This document shows, piece by piece, positions 29,801 to 38,630 of a DNA stretch of 64,000 nt. Origin of the DNA: Candidatus Ruminimicrobiellum bubulum. GTDB taxonomy: Bacteria > Elusimicrobiota > Endomicrobiia > Endomicrobiales > Endomicrobiaceae. Numbering within the stretch: the stretch's first letter is position 1; every line of letters begins with the position of its first letter. Where the stretch lies: assembly GCA_017651625.1 (NCBI GenBank), contig JAGCCP010000043.1:34917-98916 (forward strand), in the 5' to 3' direction. The notes beneath the pieces were generated by a model. It made no database searches. It was given only the letters and a program-made list of their open reading frames with translations, and was not told the DNA's origin. Position numbers and translations under genes: made by a program.

Positions 29801-32326
29801 AAAATTGATTTAATTCAACATTTGCTTACTCCGTTAACAATGTTAATGAATAAAGAGAATATATTTGTTTATTTGGAAGTTTTAAAAGTTCCGATATCGA
29901 ATTTAAATCCTCAAATAAAAAAAGAATACGATGACTTCTTTTATGGGTTATTCGAACAACTTAACAATGAATTTCAAAATGAAATTTCCGACTCGTTTAT
30001 TAATGTTGTGTCGTCGCAGGATTCCACTTTAACAAGAAACGGTATTTTGGGAAGCGTTTTCTATAAAAATTTTATTTCGTTGTTGAGCACTTTAAAAAAT
30101 TTCAATGCAGGTAAAGCATTAGACAAAATTGCAGATACAATAAAAAATATGGTTATATCTCAAAAACAGTCGGGTATTTTAATAGTTCCGCAATTGACAC
30201 CATTTTCAAAACATCAACTTTTTGCATTCGACAACGAACTCAGCGGAAACATAGCAATAACGTCGTTTGATCAGTTATCCGAAGGCAAAAAAGATTTAGG
30301 TGTAATTATCAATGTTCCTGTTGAAAATACCGTGATTCCGGCAAAAGTATATTCAGATGTTATAGTCGATAACAAAGGAAACAATCATGTTGTTGTTGCT
30401 TTTGTACCGGTGTTACTTGACGATATTGATATGTATTCTTCTGTAATGGAAACCGATTTTATAAGATCAATTTTGTCCGAAGAGAAAACGAAACAAAACG
30501 AACTCAGAAAGCAGTTATTTATAGGCAGAGCAACATTATCTTTTATTAAAGAGCTGAAAACAAATTCCAAATTAAGTTCTATATACGATAATTCCGATTT
30601 TATGGTGGATAATGTAGATACTTCTTACATTGTATCTTTTGATGATTCCGGATTGTTCAGTGTTCCGGAACTTATAAAAGACGATTTCTTTACCGATACG
30701 GATTTGCAAAACATCAGGCATATAAACATTGTTACAAATACAAATTCAACAAGTGTTCCGTTAACCGATATAAGAAATTTAAACTTATCACCATTGATTG
30801 ATGAGTATAATGTATCCGAGAATGGTAAAGTAAATTTATCGTTACTGTTTAAATTGGTATCAAATTACAATTATTCATTTGAAGATTCGGATTTTACACT
30901 GTTTTTAAAAAATCCGAAACAATATGCACAAGATATGCTAAAAAATATATTTGATACAAAAACAACGATAAAAGATTTTTCAAATATAAATACGGTTACG
31001 GAAATAGACATAAATTCATTTTCTTTAGAACAATTGAAATATCTGTTAAATAATGTTAAACCGGAAAGTATTATAATAAAAAATATTTTTTATAGCGGAA
31101 CGGAATTGTTTAATATTTCTTCGTTGGATATTTCTTCCGAAATAAATAGACTTAACAATACCGATTTAGACAAATTTAAAACTTTATTAGACGACAATAA
31201 TGTTTTAAATAACAGCAAAATTTTTGTTTTAAATAATCTGTTGGAGTATGTAAAAACCAATGAACAAGAATATGCACCTTTCAAAGAGTTTTGCACGGAT
31301 ATGACGCTGGAATTAAAAGATGAGTTAGAGTTTTTAACAGCAAGACTGATTACAAATAATCAACCGGTTACCGAAGAAGATATTGAAAACTTAAAATCGG
31401 AAAATTTAGATAAATGGAATTATTATTATGAACTAAATGAATATATGCAATACATTGCGTATATTCGTTATCAACGAATTATGGAATTATCACAACAATC
31501 AAATACTAAAATAACGTTCGGTATTGATATTTCACAAATTTCGTTAATACAGGCCGTTGCTCAAATAAACAATCTTCATAAGATGTTTGGTATTAATAAG
31601 TTCAAAATAAACGGATTACCTGCCGATTTTTATCAACAACAAACAATTGAATATATGCACAGAAATATAACGAACGATATTATGCTGATTTTTGACGATG
31701 AAACACAAACAATAAATACAAGCAAGTATAATAATATTATTTGTTTATCGGAACAAGTTTCTGCCGAAACAACCGATCATTTAAAAACAGATTTATCTTC
31801 AATGGAAGACATAGACGACTTTTTAACAAGATTATCACAAAATAATAAATTAACGACATTGTATATTGACATGAACAATATCATAAATGATTCAACAAAT
31901 TTAACTAAATTTTTCTATTTGGTAAATTTATTGAAAAGTAGAGATTCTTTCAATTATACGGAATATGGCAGACATTTTATAAGTAAATATGAAGACAATA
32001 TTGTTGCAGACACATTAAAAGGAAATATTAAAAGAATTGATATTTCCGATATAGATAATATGAATATTCAGAATAGTTTTTCTTATGTGCATAATGTTTT
32101 ATTTGAAGCCGGTATTGATAATACAAATTATGATAATTTATTTGAATTGATAGCGCACTTATATATGCAATATGAATATTCAAATAACTCAAACAAAGAA
32201 AAAATAGTATTGGAACTTAAAGGTATACTTCTGGCTATAGCACAACTTCAACAAGTAACCGGAATGTCGTTAACACAAGAAGAGTTTAATTTAAATAACA
32301 TTAATTCAATTCTTGCTTGTGCTTAA
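23888..32326 (+). CDS. Giant exported multidomain protein, 2812 residues
   Basis: No full-length relative recognised. A signal peptide covers residues 1 to about 23 (cleavage near GGAFA/NTA). Residues about 60-465 look like the ChaN/TIKI/erythromycin-esterase superfamily: IHDLHNN, IIIEGAPNK, LYGLENWEIY and a closing GGFH (GxxH). Two divergent copies of a module of about 270 residues follow at about 657-920 and 1711-1991. They share MPD(V/L)I, TPLEL(A/S)VLN, (I/A)DP...Y(I/L)GN and a (F/I)QH(I/L)..P motif; the fold may be nucleotidyltransferase-like. Between them lie two helical units, each ending in a hydrophobic hairpin (about 1225-1275 and 1622-1678). Residues 1992-2812 are unassigned. The start lacks a Shine-Dalgarno sequence. 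Function unknown; domain naming is inference. Confidence 0.85.
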   Translation: MRVLSVFTLVCFLLTNVLGGAFANTAVFPLPYKYVDNEVITKSEKLAQYGQITENIYKKDTPLVVVIHDLHNNSKVQQNIEQIINFIYQNSKINKIIIEGAPNKQISTQLFSSIQNKQFINNITNDLLSTGKISGAESFTVKNDIHNLYGLENWEIYSKNIEQNLLLKNKYLQETDKIYDSFVKSRIYFSKPQLFSLFSQDTDFEQQITNLYEFCTKNNIDLSLYSEINKFIAVTKYKNKKNISKDLSRLFNDIKSKIPYQNYMQITALLKNMDVNGKEKLNLIFNIIKNSSPETLLKYEPLVLYFNNIETRAAVNFYALMQQTETLENFILDNFVDYNEKELILVDKFIYILSEYARLSISYNQYKYFEQNKDYLYNISIKYLDNQSLKIINDILKDEDLKNYHLTNEQRNKIFYSNIKSLINISDNDNIEVTETNIIENLRNIDSVNIVVVGGFHNELTDILKHQNVSVLSVIPRVEQLTDFDNELVRTENVVYKNALAPPTVLVQADVSTIASIIKKWSGSMTTSGIDFFRQKEAIRKWLSDNKIDLEFEIVNETMYLGSVPIDDILNPKTRYKKEDNSRKKSTVSNIVWKLHDIYSNIKVFISQKTKSIRQLFSGINTFTDISSLSSQYISRRLLNERIIKNEYQRTLNSLNQKMPDVIVISVSSEQDKTFCEQVLADIKTHPSFQNTQIHYIMKEQAGTADGFIKSMEYLKSSNFGKSFKDLTSVVIDIDTNEKENIARKDLPIKFNGRNITPLELAVLNGIRACHKFKTGGGIAVIDPQSIYIGNMLPTEDITFISSAVNMEEIQHHRHSLIIKDYPSTLEEIYYGFTPENISDVVERKGIEHRNFYNFDNNRMRQFEIATGNVLISFDDETKYKEFFNFISEYGNSLNNLSEKTHLFQHIFVPFIRLKNKQNVSSYFAKTASAKDRDLFIDFADRIGNYYQNSSLIQEIKFGVYHQSKSLYSRNFTRQLINKLSDIFKSKQYQHIKQDTKSAIKQKQVVITETFDEDNALSRAYKILSQIQDKRLDSSADYEQVYDTLIEIFRTTPAQNELYNLENKNTAKLYRYISDIISNTIAQINDEKILNKNRIEQTYLENLKISFLSMQHYTIEYLRLLDYTTNLATLGSYIFPKSSFFEKSKLMPLNRLIFGFTRGIKKSKQNVREQLATVYSSGNFLIDSLYSFPVLKNDIESFITNIENPKEKTSVGIQKEWGSRRAVQRFLSLSIGLQSFATSIIAALNTSSFTVATISAAVISLMSGLGLSIFLHRAGIGIGQNDKFYNEKKKEIEDELDGQSSIKESMDFFAYDINKISQLEKFYAKMAKNASKENKELLDSTLTLLHQYKDNCDLRLISPILNNSRQLYILLAGRSDLQLQLLQFIDYLEKFNVEDEPKEYKGIRYGFVSDMEITEQETNGHLKNWFEILKTNSITKESIDNIITNATEIIEKTNFNPTVLKGTNKDVIISQLQDFISFYNDTIKLYSALTKQEQDKLRPEIEILEKMGEYAIQYYKALNYLVSLEILYGYRISKGNKLYFLEQIGLMSVVRNVYGIQTGIFLSKRKFLKSIAAVKNIGNEIINGFYDNKIEETVDSFFKEKESPDYFYLGIIESWKDRKMLARFLPLVIFIQKVATSVISGSFYLHNFVISFFTGVGLTVSLHWLSIMIGFFKTLIISKKNVSGKEERNTIETNRQLLLQKHIDELAKVPYGQMPDLIIMVGSKNRHTATSLNEGIRNIRRFGNLQSVPIESLVTENDGNGNSLLDVFNFIQSKQFEKDYPSLTQKDLRDLKIVVININETSSQIINRQLDMEILDKQTTPLELSVLNAVCMVQKNKGQKGNIVIADPGYMYLGNLIQTDNITMVASNVTYEQMKNQSLPLLITDQTDFSQDGSSRLKKLYRNFDYKKISNIAVAYMFSRMYDTDNISLVQMPAYAGLIGMNFSDDKNFDLLLKFMNIARQYEQSYKGRKFKIDLIQHLLTPLTMLMNKENIFVYLEVLKVPISNLNPQIKKEYDDFFYGLFEQLNNEFQNEISDSFINVVSSQDSTLTRNGILGSVFYKNFISLLSTLKNFNAGKALDKIADTIKNMVISQKQSGILIVPQLTPFSKHQLFAFDNELSGNIAITSFDQLSEGKKDLGVIINVPVENTVIPAKVYSDVIVDNKGNNHVVVAFVPVLLDDIDMYSSVMETDFIRSILSEEKTKQNELRKQLFIGRATLSFIKELKTNSKLSSIYDNSDFMVDNVDTSYIVSFDDSGLFSVPELIKDDFFTDTDLQNIRHINIVTNTNSTSVPLTDIRNLNLSPLIDEYNVSENGKVNLSLLFKLVSNYNYSFEDSDFTLFLKNPKQYAQDMLKNIFDTKTTIKDFSNINTVTEIDINSFSLEQLKYLLNNVKPESIIIKNIFYSGTELFNISSLDISSEINRLNNTDLDKFKTLLDDNNVLNNSKIFVLNNLLEYVKTNEQEYAPFKEFCTDMTLELKDELEFLTARLITNNQPVTEEDIENLKSENLDKWNYYYELNEYMQYIAYIRYQRIMELSQQSNTKITFGIDISQISLIQAVAQINNLHKMFGINKFKINGLPADFYQQQTIEYMHRNITNDIMLIFDDETQTINTSKYNNIICLSEQVSAETTDHLKTDLSSMEDIDDFLTRLSQNNKLTTLYIDMNNIINDSTNLTKFFYLVNLLKSRDSFNYTEYGRHFISKYEDNIVADTLKGNIKRIDISDIDNMNIQNSFSYVHNVLFEAGIDNTNYDNLFELIAHLYMQYEYSNNSNKEKIVLELKGILLAIAQLQQVTGMSLTQEEFNLNNINSILACA

Positions 32327-32329
32327 TGA

Positions 32330-33046
32330 TTAACCCAACACTTTCATTACATTCATTGTTATTTTATTAAACCCGCCGGAAATAATAAGTATTCCCATCA
32401 ACATCAAAAGTGTTCCGGAAACAATTTCTATTACTTTATAATACTTTTTTAACGAGTTAAACAAAGTTAAAAATTTGGTAACAAACAATGCTGTTAATAT
32501 AAATGGTACAGCAAGACCTAAAGAATAAATTAAAAGTAAAAATGTTCCTTGTGCAACGGTTCCTTGAGTTGCTGCCATTATAAGGATTGAAGCCAATATC
32601 GGGTCAACACACGGTGTCCAACTGAATGCAAAAGCACATCCTATAAGATATATGGTGAAATAATTTGATGTTCTTTTTATTTTGTCCATCCAACTGAATT
32701 GTTTATATAAAAGTTTTATTTTAAATATACCGAGCAAATGCAATCCGAAAATGATTACTATTATTCCGCCTACGGTTCTGAGAATATTTAAATTATTTAA
32801 AAAGAATTGTCCTATAATCGTTACAGATAGCCCGAGAAAAACAAATACAGTTGTAAATCCCAACACAAAACAAATCGATGATAAAAAAACGGATAACAAA
32901 TTTTTTCTGTTATCCAATTCTTCTATAGACAGGCCTGTAACCAATGTTATATATACGGGGATAAGAGGTAAAATGCAGGGACTTATAAATGTTAATATTC
33001 CTGCCAAAAGACTTGCAAATATGGGGAAACTGCCTAAATCTTGCAT
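32330..33046 (-). CDS. ccdA: CcdA/DsbD-type thiol-disulfide membrane transporter
   Basis: Moves reducing equivalents across the inner membrane to periplasmic thioredoxin-like proteins. The 238-residue protein has six predicted helices and the paired cysteines of the family: ISPCILPLIPVY in helix 1 and FSWTPCVDPILAS in helix 4. No cytochrome c biogenesis gene is nearby, so periplasmic disulfide reduction is the more likely job. It overlaps nadA by one base (TAATG). Its stop codon is only 3 nt from that of the convergent giant gene. Confidence 0.92.
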   Translation of the reverse strand: MQDLGSFPIFASLLAGILTFISPCILPLIPVYITLVTGLSIEELDNRKNLLSVFLSSICFVLGFTTVFVFLGLSVTIIGQFFLNNLNILRTVGGIIVIIFGLHLLGIFKIKLLYKQFSWMDKIKRTSNYFTIYLIGCAFAFSWTPCVDPILASILIMAATQGTVAQGTFLLLIYSLGLAVPFILTALFVTKFLTLFNSLKKYYKVIEIVSGTLLMLMGILIISGGFNKITMNVMKVLG

Positions 33047-33957
33047 TATGAAGGTTTTACCTCAAGCATTCTTTGTATCGGGACAATTGCTTTATCTGCA
33101 ATTTCTTTAGGAACTTTTATCTCGTTATTCATTTCTTTCAGAACATTTAACACTTTATCCAACGAATTCTTTTTCATATTTGGGCATACCGCTAAATCCG
33201 TAACGGGATAAAACTTTTTGTTGGGATATTCTCTTTGTAATTTAAATGTTATTTCGTTTTCCGTTCCTATAATAAATTCTTGTTTATCGCTTTTTGCAAC
33301 ATAATTTAATATACCTGTTGTAGATAACACTTCATCCGCAAGTGCAACCGTTTCAGGACAACATTCCGGATGAACCAGAAAAACCGCGTTAGGATGCACT
33401 TCTTTTTGTAGTGCAACATATTCCGGTAACATTTTCATGTGTGTAGGGCAAAATCCGTTCCACAAAATAAGTTTTTTGTTTAACACTTTTTGTGCATAAG
33501 AACCTAAATTTCTGTCCGGACAAAATATTATTTTATCGTTTTTAACGGACTTAACCACATTTATGGCATTAGAAGATGTACAACAAATATCGGTTTCCGC
33601 TTTAACCGCCGCAGATGAGTTTATATATGTAACAACAGTTGCACCGGGATTATCTTTTTTAAATTGTATCAACTGCTCTGCTGTTATCATGTCTGCCATA
33701 GGGCAACCGGACTGTAAATCGGGCAACAAAACCTTTTTATTGGGACTTAATATAGAAGCGGTTTCCGCCATAAAATGTACACCGCAAAAAACAATAACAT
33801 CGGCATTTGTTTGTGCGGCTTTTCTGCTGAGTTCCAAAGAATCGCCTGTGAAATCCGCAATAGATTGTACTTCTTGTCTTTGATAATTATGAACAAGAAT
33901 TATGGCATTTCTTTGTTTTTTTAAATCTTGAATTTGTTGTATTATTTCTTCTTGCAT
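33046..33957 (-). CDS. nadA: Quinolinate synthase NadA
   Basis: Condenses iminoaspartate with dihydroxyacetone phosphate to quinolinate for NAD synthesis, using an oxygen-sensitive [4Fe-4S] cluster. The 303-residue protein has VHNYQRQEVQSIADFTGDSLELS and FCGVHFMAETASIL. Candidate cluster cysteines lie in DICCTSSNA, HPECCPETV and AVCPNMKK. nadB and nadC are not in the window. It is upstream of and coupled to ccdA. Confidence 0.96.
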   Translation of the reverse strand: MQEEIIQQIQDLKKQRNAIILVHNYQRQEVQSIADFTGDSLELSRKAAQTNADVIVFCGVHFMAETASILSPNKKVLLPDLQSGCPMADMITAEQLIQFKKDNPGATVVTYINSSAAVKAETDICCTSSNAINVVKSVKNDKIIFCPDRNLGSYAQKVLNKKLILWNGFCPTHMKMLPEYVALQKEVHPNAVFLVHPECCPETVALADEVLSTTGILNYVAKSDKQEFIIGTENEITFKLQREYPNKKFYPVTDLAVCPNMKKNSLDKVLNVLKEMNNEIKVPKEIADKAIVPIQRMLEVKPS

Positions 33958-33988
33958 AACATTTTACCTTTAAATTACAGTTATTATA

Positions 33989-36709
33989 TTACTTTTTTCT
34001 AATAAGATTTTTTACAAATTTACTGATTCCTATAACAGCATAAATTATAAAGCCTAATATGAAAAGTCTTCCCCAGGAAGCAAGTGATATTCCTTCAGTT
34101 GAGAAGAATGTGTTTACCGGAGAAACATACAAGAATATAAACTGTGTTGCAAACATTATAAATATACCGAGCCAAATGTACGGATTTGAAAATAAACCGA
34201 GAGAAAACATAGATTTTGTCATTGAACGGCAATTTAATAAATACATACTTTGACACACTATAAATACGGAAACCGCAACACCTCTTGCCTGTGCAAGTGT
34301 CGCGCCGTGAGCAAGTTCATAATTAAACAATATTACTACACCGGTAACTATTATGGCACTTATCATTGCAAGTCTGTACCAGAAAATTCCGTCCATAATC
34401 TTCATATCGGGGCTTACAGGCTTTCTATCCATTATACCGTCTTCTTTAGGTTCAAAAGATAACATCATGCCCAAAAATAATGCGGTAGACATGTTTATCC
34501 ACAGAATTTGTTTCGGTAAAATAGGAAGTTCCGGCATATTAAGAAATATTGCGGTCATCATAGCAATACCTTGAGCCATGTTTGTAGGAAGTGTCCAAAT
34601 AATAAATTTTCTTATATTATCAAATACACATCTTCCTTCTTCAACGGCGGCAACAATAGAAGCAAAATTATCGTCGGTTAAAACCATATCCGCAGACTCT
34701 TTTGCAACTTCCGTTCCCGTTATACCCATAGCAACACCGATATTTGCTTGTTTTAAAGCAGGTGCGTCATTTACACCGTCACCGGTCATAGCGGCAATAT
34801 TTTTTTGTACCTGTAATGCTCTTACAAGTCTTAATTTCTGTTCGGGTGTTACTCTTGCAAATACGGAATATTTTATTGCTATTTCTTTTAGTTGTTCATC
34901 ATCATATTGTTCAAGTTGGCTACCTGTTATGGCGGTATAATCGGGATTTTCTCCTTTAATTATTCCTATGGCTTTTGCTATTGCCGAAGCCGTTAATGCA
35001 TGGTCACCGGTAATCATTTTAATTTTTATTCCCGCACTGTGACATTTTTTTACTGCCTCTATAACTTCCGGTCTTGCGGGATCTATCATAGCTTGAAGAC
35101 CTACGAAGGTCAATCCTGTTGCAATATCTTCATGTCTTAATTGTTTATGATTTTCGTCCATATCCGTATAAGCAAAACATAAAACTCTTAATCCTCTTGT
35201 TGCCATTTCGTTGGCAACTTTTACTACTTCTTCTTTGTTGAAAGGTATTTTGTTGCCTTGTTTATCAAGCATGTAAGAACACATGTTCGTAATTTTTTCT
35301 ACGGCACCCTTTACGAAAGCAATGTTTGTTCCGCCGTTTTCATGCAATGTTGCCATATACTGATATTGAGATTCAAACGGTATAGTATCAAGTTTAGGAT
35401 ATTGTTCCACAATCTCATCGTTAAGTTTTGCTTTTGCTCCGGAAACTATCAAAGCACCTTCGGTCGGATCGCCTTGCACGTCATTTTTTCCGTCTATATT
35501 TATTATTTTTGCATCGTTACATAAATAACCTGCGGTTAAACAAAGTTTTAACGATTTTGAATATTCTATACCTATAATTGTATTTGTTTCTTTAAGTTTT
35601 AATTGTCCGTCGAAACTGTAACCTGTTCCGGATACTTCTATGGTTTTACCGTCTGTAAACATTTCAACAACAGTCATTTGGTTTTCGGTTAAAGTTCCTG
35701 TTTTATCCGAACAAATTACTGTTGTGCTTCCCAAAGTTTCCACTGCGGGAAGTTTTCTTATAATGGCTTTTCTTTTAGCCATTCTTGAAACACCTATAGC
35801 AAGAGTTATAGTCATTGCCGCGGGAAGTCCTTCGGGTATTGCTGCAACGGAAAGACCGATAGCAGCCAAAAACATTAATACCCAACCTTGATGGTGATAC
35901 ATACCTACACCAAATGTAATTGCTGCCATAGACATAATTAAGTATATAAGGAACACACTGAATTTTGCCATTCTTTGAGTTAAAGGAGTTTCTAATGAAT
36001 CGGCAGATGATATAAGTTGAGAAATTTTACCTACTTCCGTATTATCACCTGTGGCAACAACAACGCCTTTGCCGCTTCCGTAAGTTACAAGTGTTGAAGC
36101 ATACAACATATTTTTCCTGTCCGCCAAAACAGTTGAAGACGGTAAAGTGTTAATGTTTTTTTCAACAGGTAAAGATTCTCCGGTGAGAGCCGATTCGTTT
36201 ATTTGTAGTTCTCTTGAAGAAATAAGTTTTATATCCGCTGCAACTTTATCTCCGGAAACGAAGAACAAAATGTCCCCTGGAACAACTTCGGAAGAATCAA
36301 TATGCATTCTTTTGCCGTCTCTCATAACTACCGCTTGAGTAGTCATTGATTTTGCGAGAGCTTCCAAAGATTTTAATGCTTTTGATTCTTGAATAAATCC
36401 TACTATTGCATTAACCAACACTACACCGAATATTACACTGCAATCCGCCCACTGTTTTAAAAACAATGTTATAAAACCCGAAATGATTAACACATATAAA
36501 AGACTGTTATGGAACTGTAAAAAGAATCTTTTTATAGGACCGTCACCTTTTTTCTGAGTTAAAACATTTTTACCGTATTTTTGTTGTCTTTCTGAAATTT
36601 CACTTTCTTTAAGTCCGGTATGGCTGTTGCTGTTGAACTCTTGTAAAACATCATTAATTTCAATACTATGCCAAAACTTTTGTTCTTGGTTTGTTCCTTG
36701 TTTTTCCAT
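33989..36709 (-). CDS. P-type (P2-like) cation-transporting ATPase
   Basis: Ion-pumping ATPase of 906 residues. The N-terminal cation-ATPase domain is followed by the actuator loop [10 protein letters not shown]4 has AAIPEGLPA. The phosphorylated aspartate is D335 in [12 protein letters not shown], with [10 protein letters not shown] and the hinge [12 protein letters not shown]. About ten membrane helices fit the SERCA/PacL layout. In M6 the Ca-pump motif N-x-x-T-D is here N739-M-S-T-A743, so the key acidic ligand is missing. The transported ion should therefore not be assumed to be calcium. A strong GAGGA ribosome-binding site is present. Confidence 0.93.
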   Translation of the reverse strand: MEKQGTNQEQKFWHSIEINDVLQEFNSNSHTGLKESEISERQQKYGKNVLTQKKGDGPIKRFFLQFHNSLLYVLIISGFITLFLKQWADCSVIFGVVLVNAIVGFIQESKALKSLEALAKSMTTQAVVMRDGKRMHIDSSEVVPGDILFFVSGDKVAADIKLISSRELQINESALTGESLPVEKNINTLPSSTVLADRKNMLYASTLVTYGSGKGVVVATGDNTEVGKISQLISSADSLETPLTQRMAKFSVFLIYLIMSMAAITFGVGMYHHQGWVLMFLAAIGLSVAAIPEGLPAAMTITLAIGVSRMAKRKAIIRKLPAVETLGSTTVICSDKTGTLTENQMTVVEMFTDGKTIEVSGTGYSFDGQLKLKETNTIIGIEYSKSLKLCLTAGYLCNDAKIINIDGKNDVQGDPTEGALIVSGAKAKLNDEIVEQYPKLDTIPFESQYQYMATLHENGGTNIAFVKGAVEKITNMCSYMLDKQGNKIPFNKEEVVKVANEMATRGLRVLCFAYTDMDENHKQLRHEDIATGLTFVGLQAMIDPARPEVIEAVKKCHSAGIKIKMITGDHALTASAIAKAIGIIKGENPDYTAITGSQLEQYDDEQLKEIAIKYSVFARVTPEQKLRLVRALQVQKNIAAMTGDGVNDAPALKQANIGVAMGITGTEVAKESADMVLTDDNFASIVAAVEEGRCVFDNIRKFIIWTLPTNMAQGIAMMTAIFLNMPELPILPKQILWINMSTALFLGMMLSFEPKEDGIMDRKPVSPDMKIMDGIFWYRLAMISAIIVTGVVILFNYELAHGATLAQARGVAVSVFIVCQSMYLLNCRSMTKSMFSLGLFSNPYIWLGIFIMFATQFIFLYVSPVNTFFSTEGISLASWGRLFILGFIIYAVIGISKFVKNLIRKK

Positions 36710-36733
36710 CGTTTTTCCTCTGTTTTTGCGAGA

Positions 36734-37345
36734 TTATTTAGTGATTACGAAAATTGCCTGTTGTGCAAATAAGTTCGGTAATATATGACAATATTTGTTA
36801 TTAGCTATAAAATATTTTTCCATTATTTTATACTTTCTTTCTTTACAGAAAACTTCAAAATCTTTTATGCTTAAACATCTGATATTCGGAGTATCGTTCC
36901 ATCCGTACGGGAGAGATTCGGTAACAGGTGCTCTTCCGCCGAAAAAGAGTTTACTTCTTACCGTTATATGAGCAAAGTTTGGGAATGCCACAATAACTTT
37001 TTTACCGATTCTTAAACATTGTTTTAATACTTCATCGGTTCTTGTAACCTGTTGTAAACTTTGGCTTAATATAACAAAATCAAAAGTATCGTTTTTATAA
37101 AAATCCAATGCACCGTCAATATCCGAATGCATAACACATAACCCTTTTTCCACACATTTGTATATCGCATCTTCGGATATTTCCACACCTTGAGCATTTA
37201 CTTGTTTATTTTGTACGAGCAAATACATTAAATCACCGTCACCGCACCCCAAATCCAAAACTTTTGATTTCTGTGTCACGATTCCGGCTATTTTTAAATG
37301 TGATAATAAAGTATTTTTATCTTTCACTACCAAAAACCTCATCAT
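36734..37345 (-). CDS. metW: MetW-like methyltransferase
   Basis: SAM-dependent methyltransferase-fold protein, 203 residues. Motif I is VLDLGCGDGDLMYLL, with QGVEISEDAIYKCVEKGL and a C-terminal part reading LPYGWNDTPNIRCLSIKDFEVFC. MetW accompanies MetX and is needed for full homoserine acylation in several bacteria. The frame overlaps metX by 29 nt. A GTG at 37327 with GAGG 9 nt upstream would shorten the protein by six residues and cut the overlap to about 11 nt; I consider it an equal alternative. Confidence 0.92.
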   Translation of the reverse strand: MMRFLVVKDKNTLLSHLKIAGIVTQKSKVLDLGCGDGDLMYLLVQNKQVNAQGVEISEDAIYKCVEKGLCVMHSDIDGALDFYKNDTFDFVILSQSLQQVTRTDEVLKQCLRIGKKVIVAFPNFAHITVRSKLFFGGRAPVTESLPYGWNDTPNIRCLSIKDFEVFCKERKYKIMEKYFIANNKYCHILPNLFAQQAIFVITK

Positions 37346-38444
37346 ATAATCTGTTTAAAAAGTTTTTTACAAGTCTGGTTTCATCTTTTACTTCCAAAAG
37401 AAAAGCATCGTGTCCGTAAGTGGAAAATATGTTACAGTAAGTTACTTCCTGATTTTTCATTTTTAAAAATTTCACTATATTTTCCGATTGATAAGGAGGA
37501 TACAACCAGTCGGACTTAAAAGATATAACCAAAAATTTTATATCTAAATTTTTTTCTTCCGGTAAAAAGTTATCTTTTTGAACATCAAAATAATCTATTG
37601 CTTTAGACAAATATAGATAACTGTTAGCATCAAATCTTTTTACGAAAGAACTACCCCTGTATCTTAAATACTCCTCAACTTCAAAATCCGCATTGAAATC
37701 AAAATTTTCGTTAGGTTCCGGATTTTTAACAGGAAACTTTTTCTGCATGGAATAATCACTCATATATGTAATATGTCCCAACATTCTTGCAACGGCCAAC
37801 CCTTTATCGGGTTCAGGTCCGCCATAATAATGACCTTTTTTCCAAGCAACATCACCCATTATAGATTGTCTTCCTACTTCATTAAAAGCAATCTGTTGAG
37901 GTGTAGATCTTAAAGTAATTGCTATAGGAATTGCGGAATATATGAATTCGGGATAATCCATTGCCCATTGTAATACCTGCATTCCGCCCATTGATCCTCC
38001 GGCAACAGAAAAAAGTTTTTCTATCCCGAAAAACTCCACCAACTTTTTTTGGGCTTTTACCATATCGGAAATCGTTATTGCGGGAAAATCGGTTCCATAT
38101 TCAACACCTGTAGCAGGGTTTATTGAAGCAGGTCCTGTAGTTCCTGCACATCCGCCTAAAACATTCGAAGCAATAATAAAATATTTATTTGTATCGAATG
38201 CTTTTCCGGGGCCAACCATTGTGTCCCACCAACCGGGTTTTTTGTCGCCCTCATGGAAACCGGCACAATGGGCATCACCGGTAAATGCATGGGTTATTAA
38301 TATCGCATTGTTCTTGTTTTCGTTTAAAGTTCCGTAAGTTTCGTAAGCTACCGTAACTTGCGGCAAACTTTGTCCGTTTTCGAGAACAAGGTTTTCAAAA
38401 GTAAAATATTTAGTCTGAACTATTCCTACACTATCTCGTGCCAA
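37317..38444 (-). CDS. metX: Homoserine O-acyltransferase MetX
   Basis: Alpha/beta-hydrolase-fold enzyme that acylates homoserine for methionine synthesis, presumably with acetyl-CoA. The oxyanion region is LITHAFTGDAHCAG, and the catalytic elbow is VAGGSMGGMQVLQWA with the nucleophilic serine. The C-terminal histidine is in STYGHDAFLLE, and SFKSDWLYPP holds the aspartate. I choose the TTG at 38444, giving MARDSVGIVQTKYF: it has CGGAG 7 nt upstream. The longer frame's ATG at 38486 lies against a TATAAT box at 38487-38492 and would precede the transcript. This gives 375 residues. It is co-transcribed with metW. Confidence 0.93.
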   Translation of the reverse strand: MARDSVGIVQTKYFTFENLVLENGQSLPQVTVAYETYGTLNENKNNAILITHAFTGDAHCAGFHEGDKKPGWWDTMVGPGKAFDTNKYFIIASNVLGGCAGTTGPASINPATGVEYGTDFPAITISDMVKAQKKLVEFFGIEKLFSVAGGSMGGMQVLQWAMDYPEFIYSAIPIAITLRSTPQQIAFNEVGRQSIMGDVAWKKGHYYGGPEPDKGLAVARMLGHITYMSDYSMQKKFPVKNPEPNENFDFNADFEVEEYLRYRGSSFVKRFDANSYLYLSKAIDYFDVQKDNFLPEEKNLDIKFLVISFKSDWLYPPYQSENIVKFLKMKNQEVTYCNIFSTYGHDAFLLEVKDETRLVKNFLNRLYDEVFGSER

Positions 38445-38486
38445 AATAAAACTCCGTTTAAAATTTAAAGTAATAATGAATTCCAT

Positions 38487-38492
38487 ATTATA
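38487..38492 (-). promoter_or_regulatory. Predicted -10 box of metXW
   Basis: TATAAT on the minus strand, about 40 nt upstream of the chosen metX start codon. The -35 region is weak. Confidence 0.45.
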
Positions 38493-38546
38493 GTATTTTT
38501 TGCATTAAAAATATAGTGTTTATATATTTTTTGAATAACGGAAAAA

Positions 38547-38575
38547 TTGCATAAAATTTATATTTTTGTTATCAT
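38547..38575 (+). promoter_or_regulatory. Predicted etfBA promoter
   Basis: TTGCAT (38547-38552), a 17-nt spacer and TATCAT (38570-38575). Predicted transcription start is near 38582, at the foot of the leader hairpin. Confidence 0.5.
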
Positions 38576-38580
38576 CTAAA

Positions 38581-38630
38581 AGATATAAACAAGGGTGAAT
38601 AGTCTTGTTTATCTTGGTTTTTTGTTTTTC
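38581..38630 (+). promoter_or_regulatory. Hairpin plus T-tract in the etf leader (attenuator-like)
   Basis: AGATATAAACAAG pairs with CTTGTTTATCT (38604-38614) across a roughly 10-nt loop, with a 2-nt bulge, and is followed by TTGGTTTTTTGTTTTT. It lies between the predicted promoter and the GGAGG of etfB, so it has the form of an intrinsic terminator in a 5' leader. Confidence 0.55.

Noticed and set aside
32682..33110. A 142-codon open frame on the plus strand opposite ccdA and the nadA 3' end
   Set aside because: It is antisense to two well-recognised genes, lacks a ribosome-binding site and reads as a mirror of their codons.
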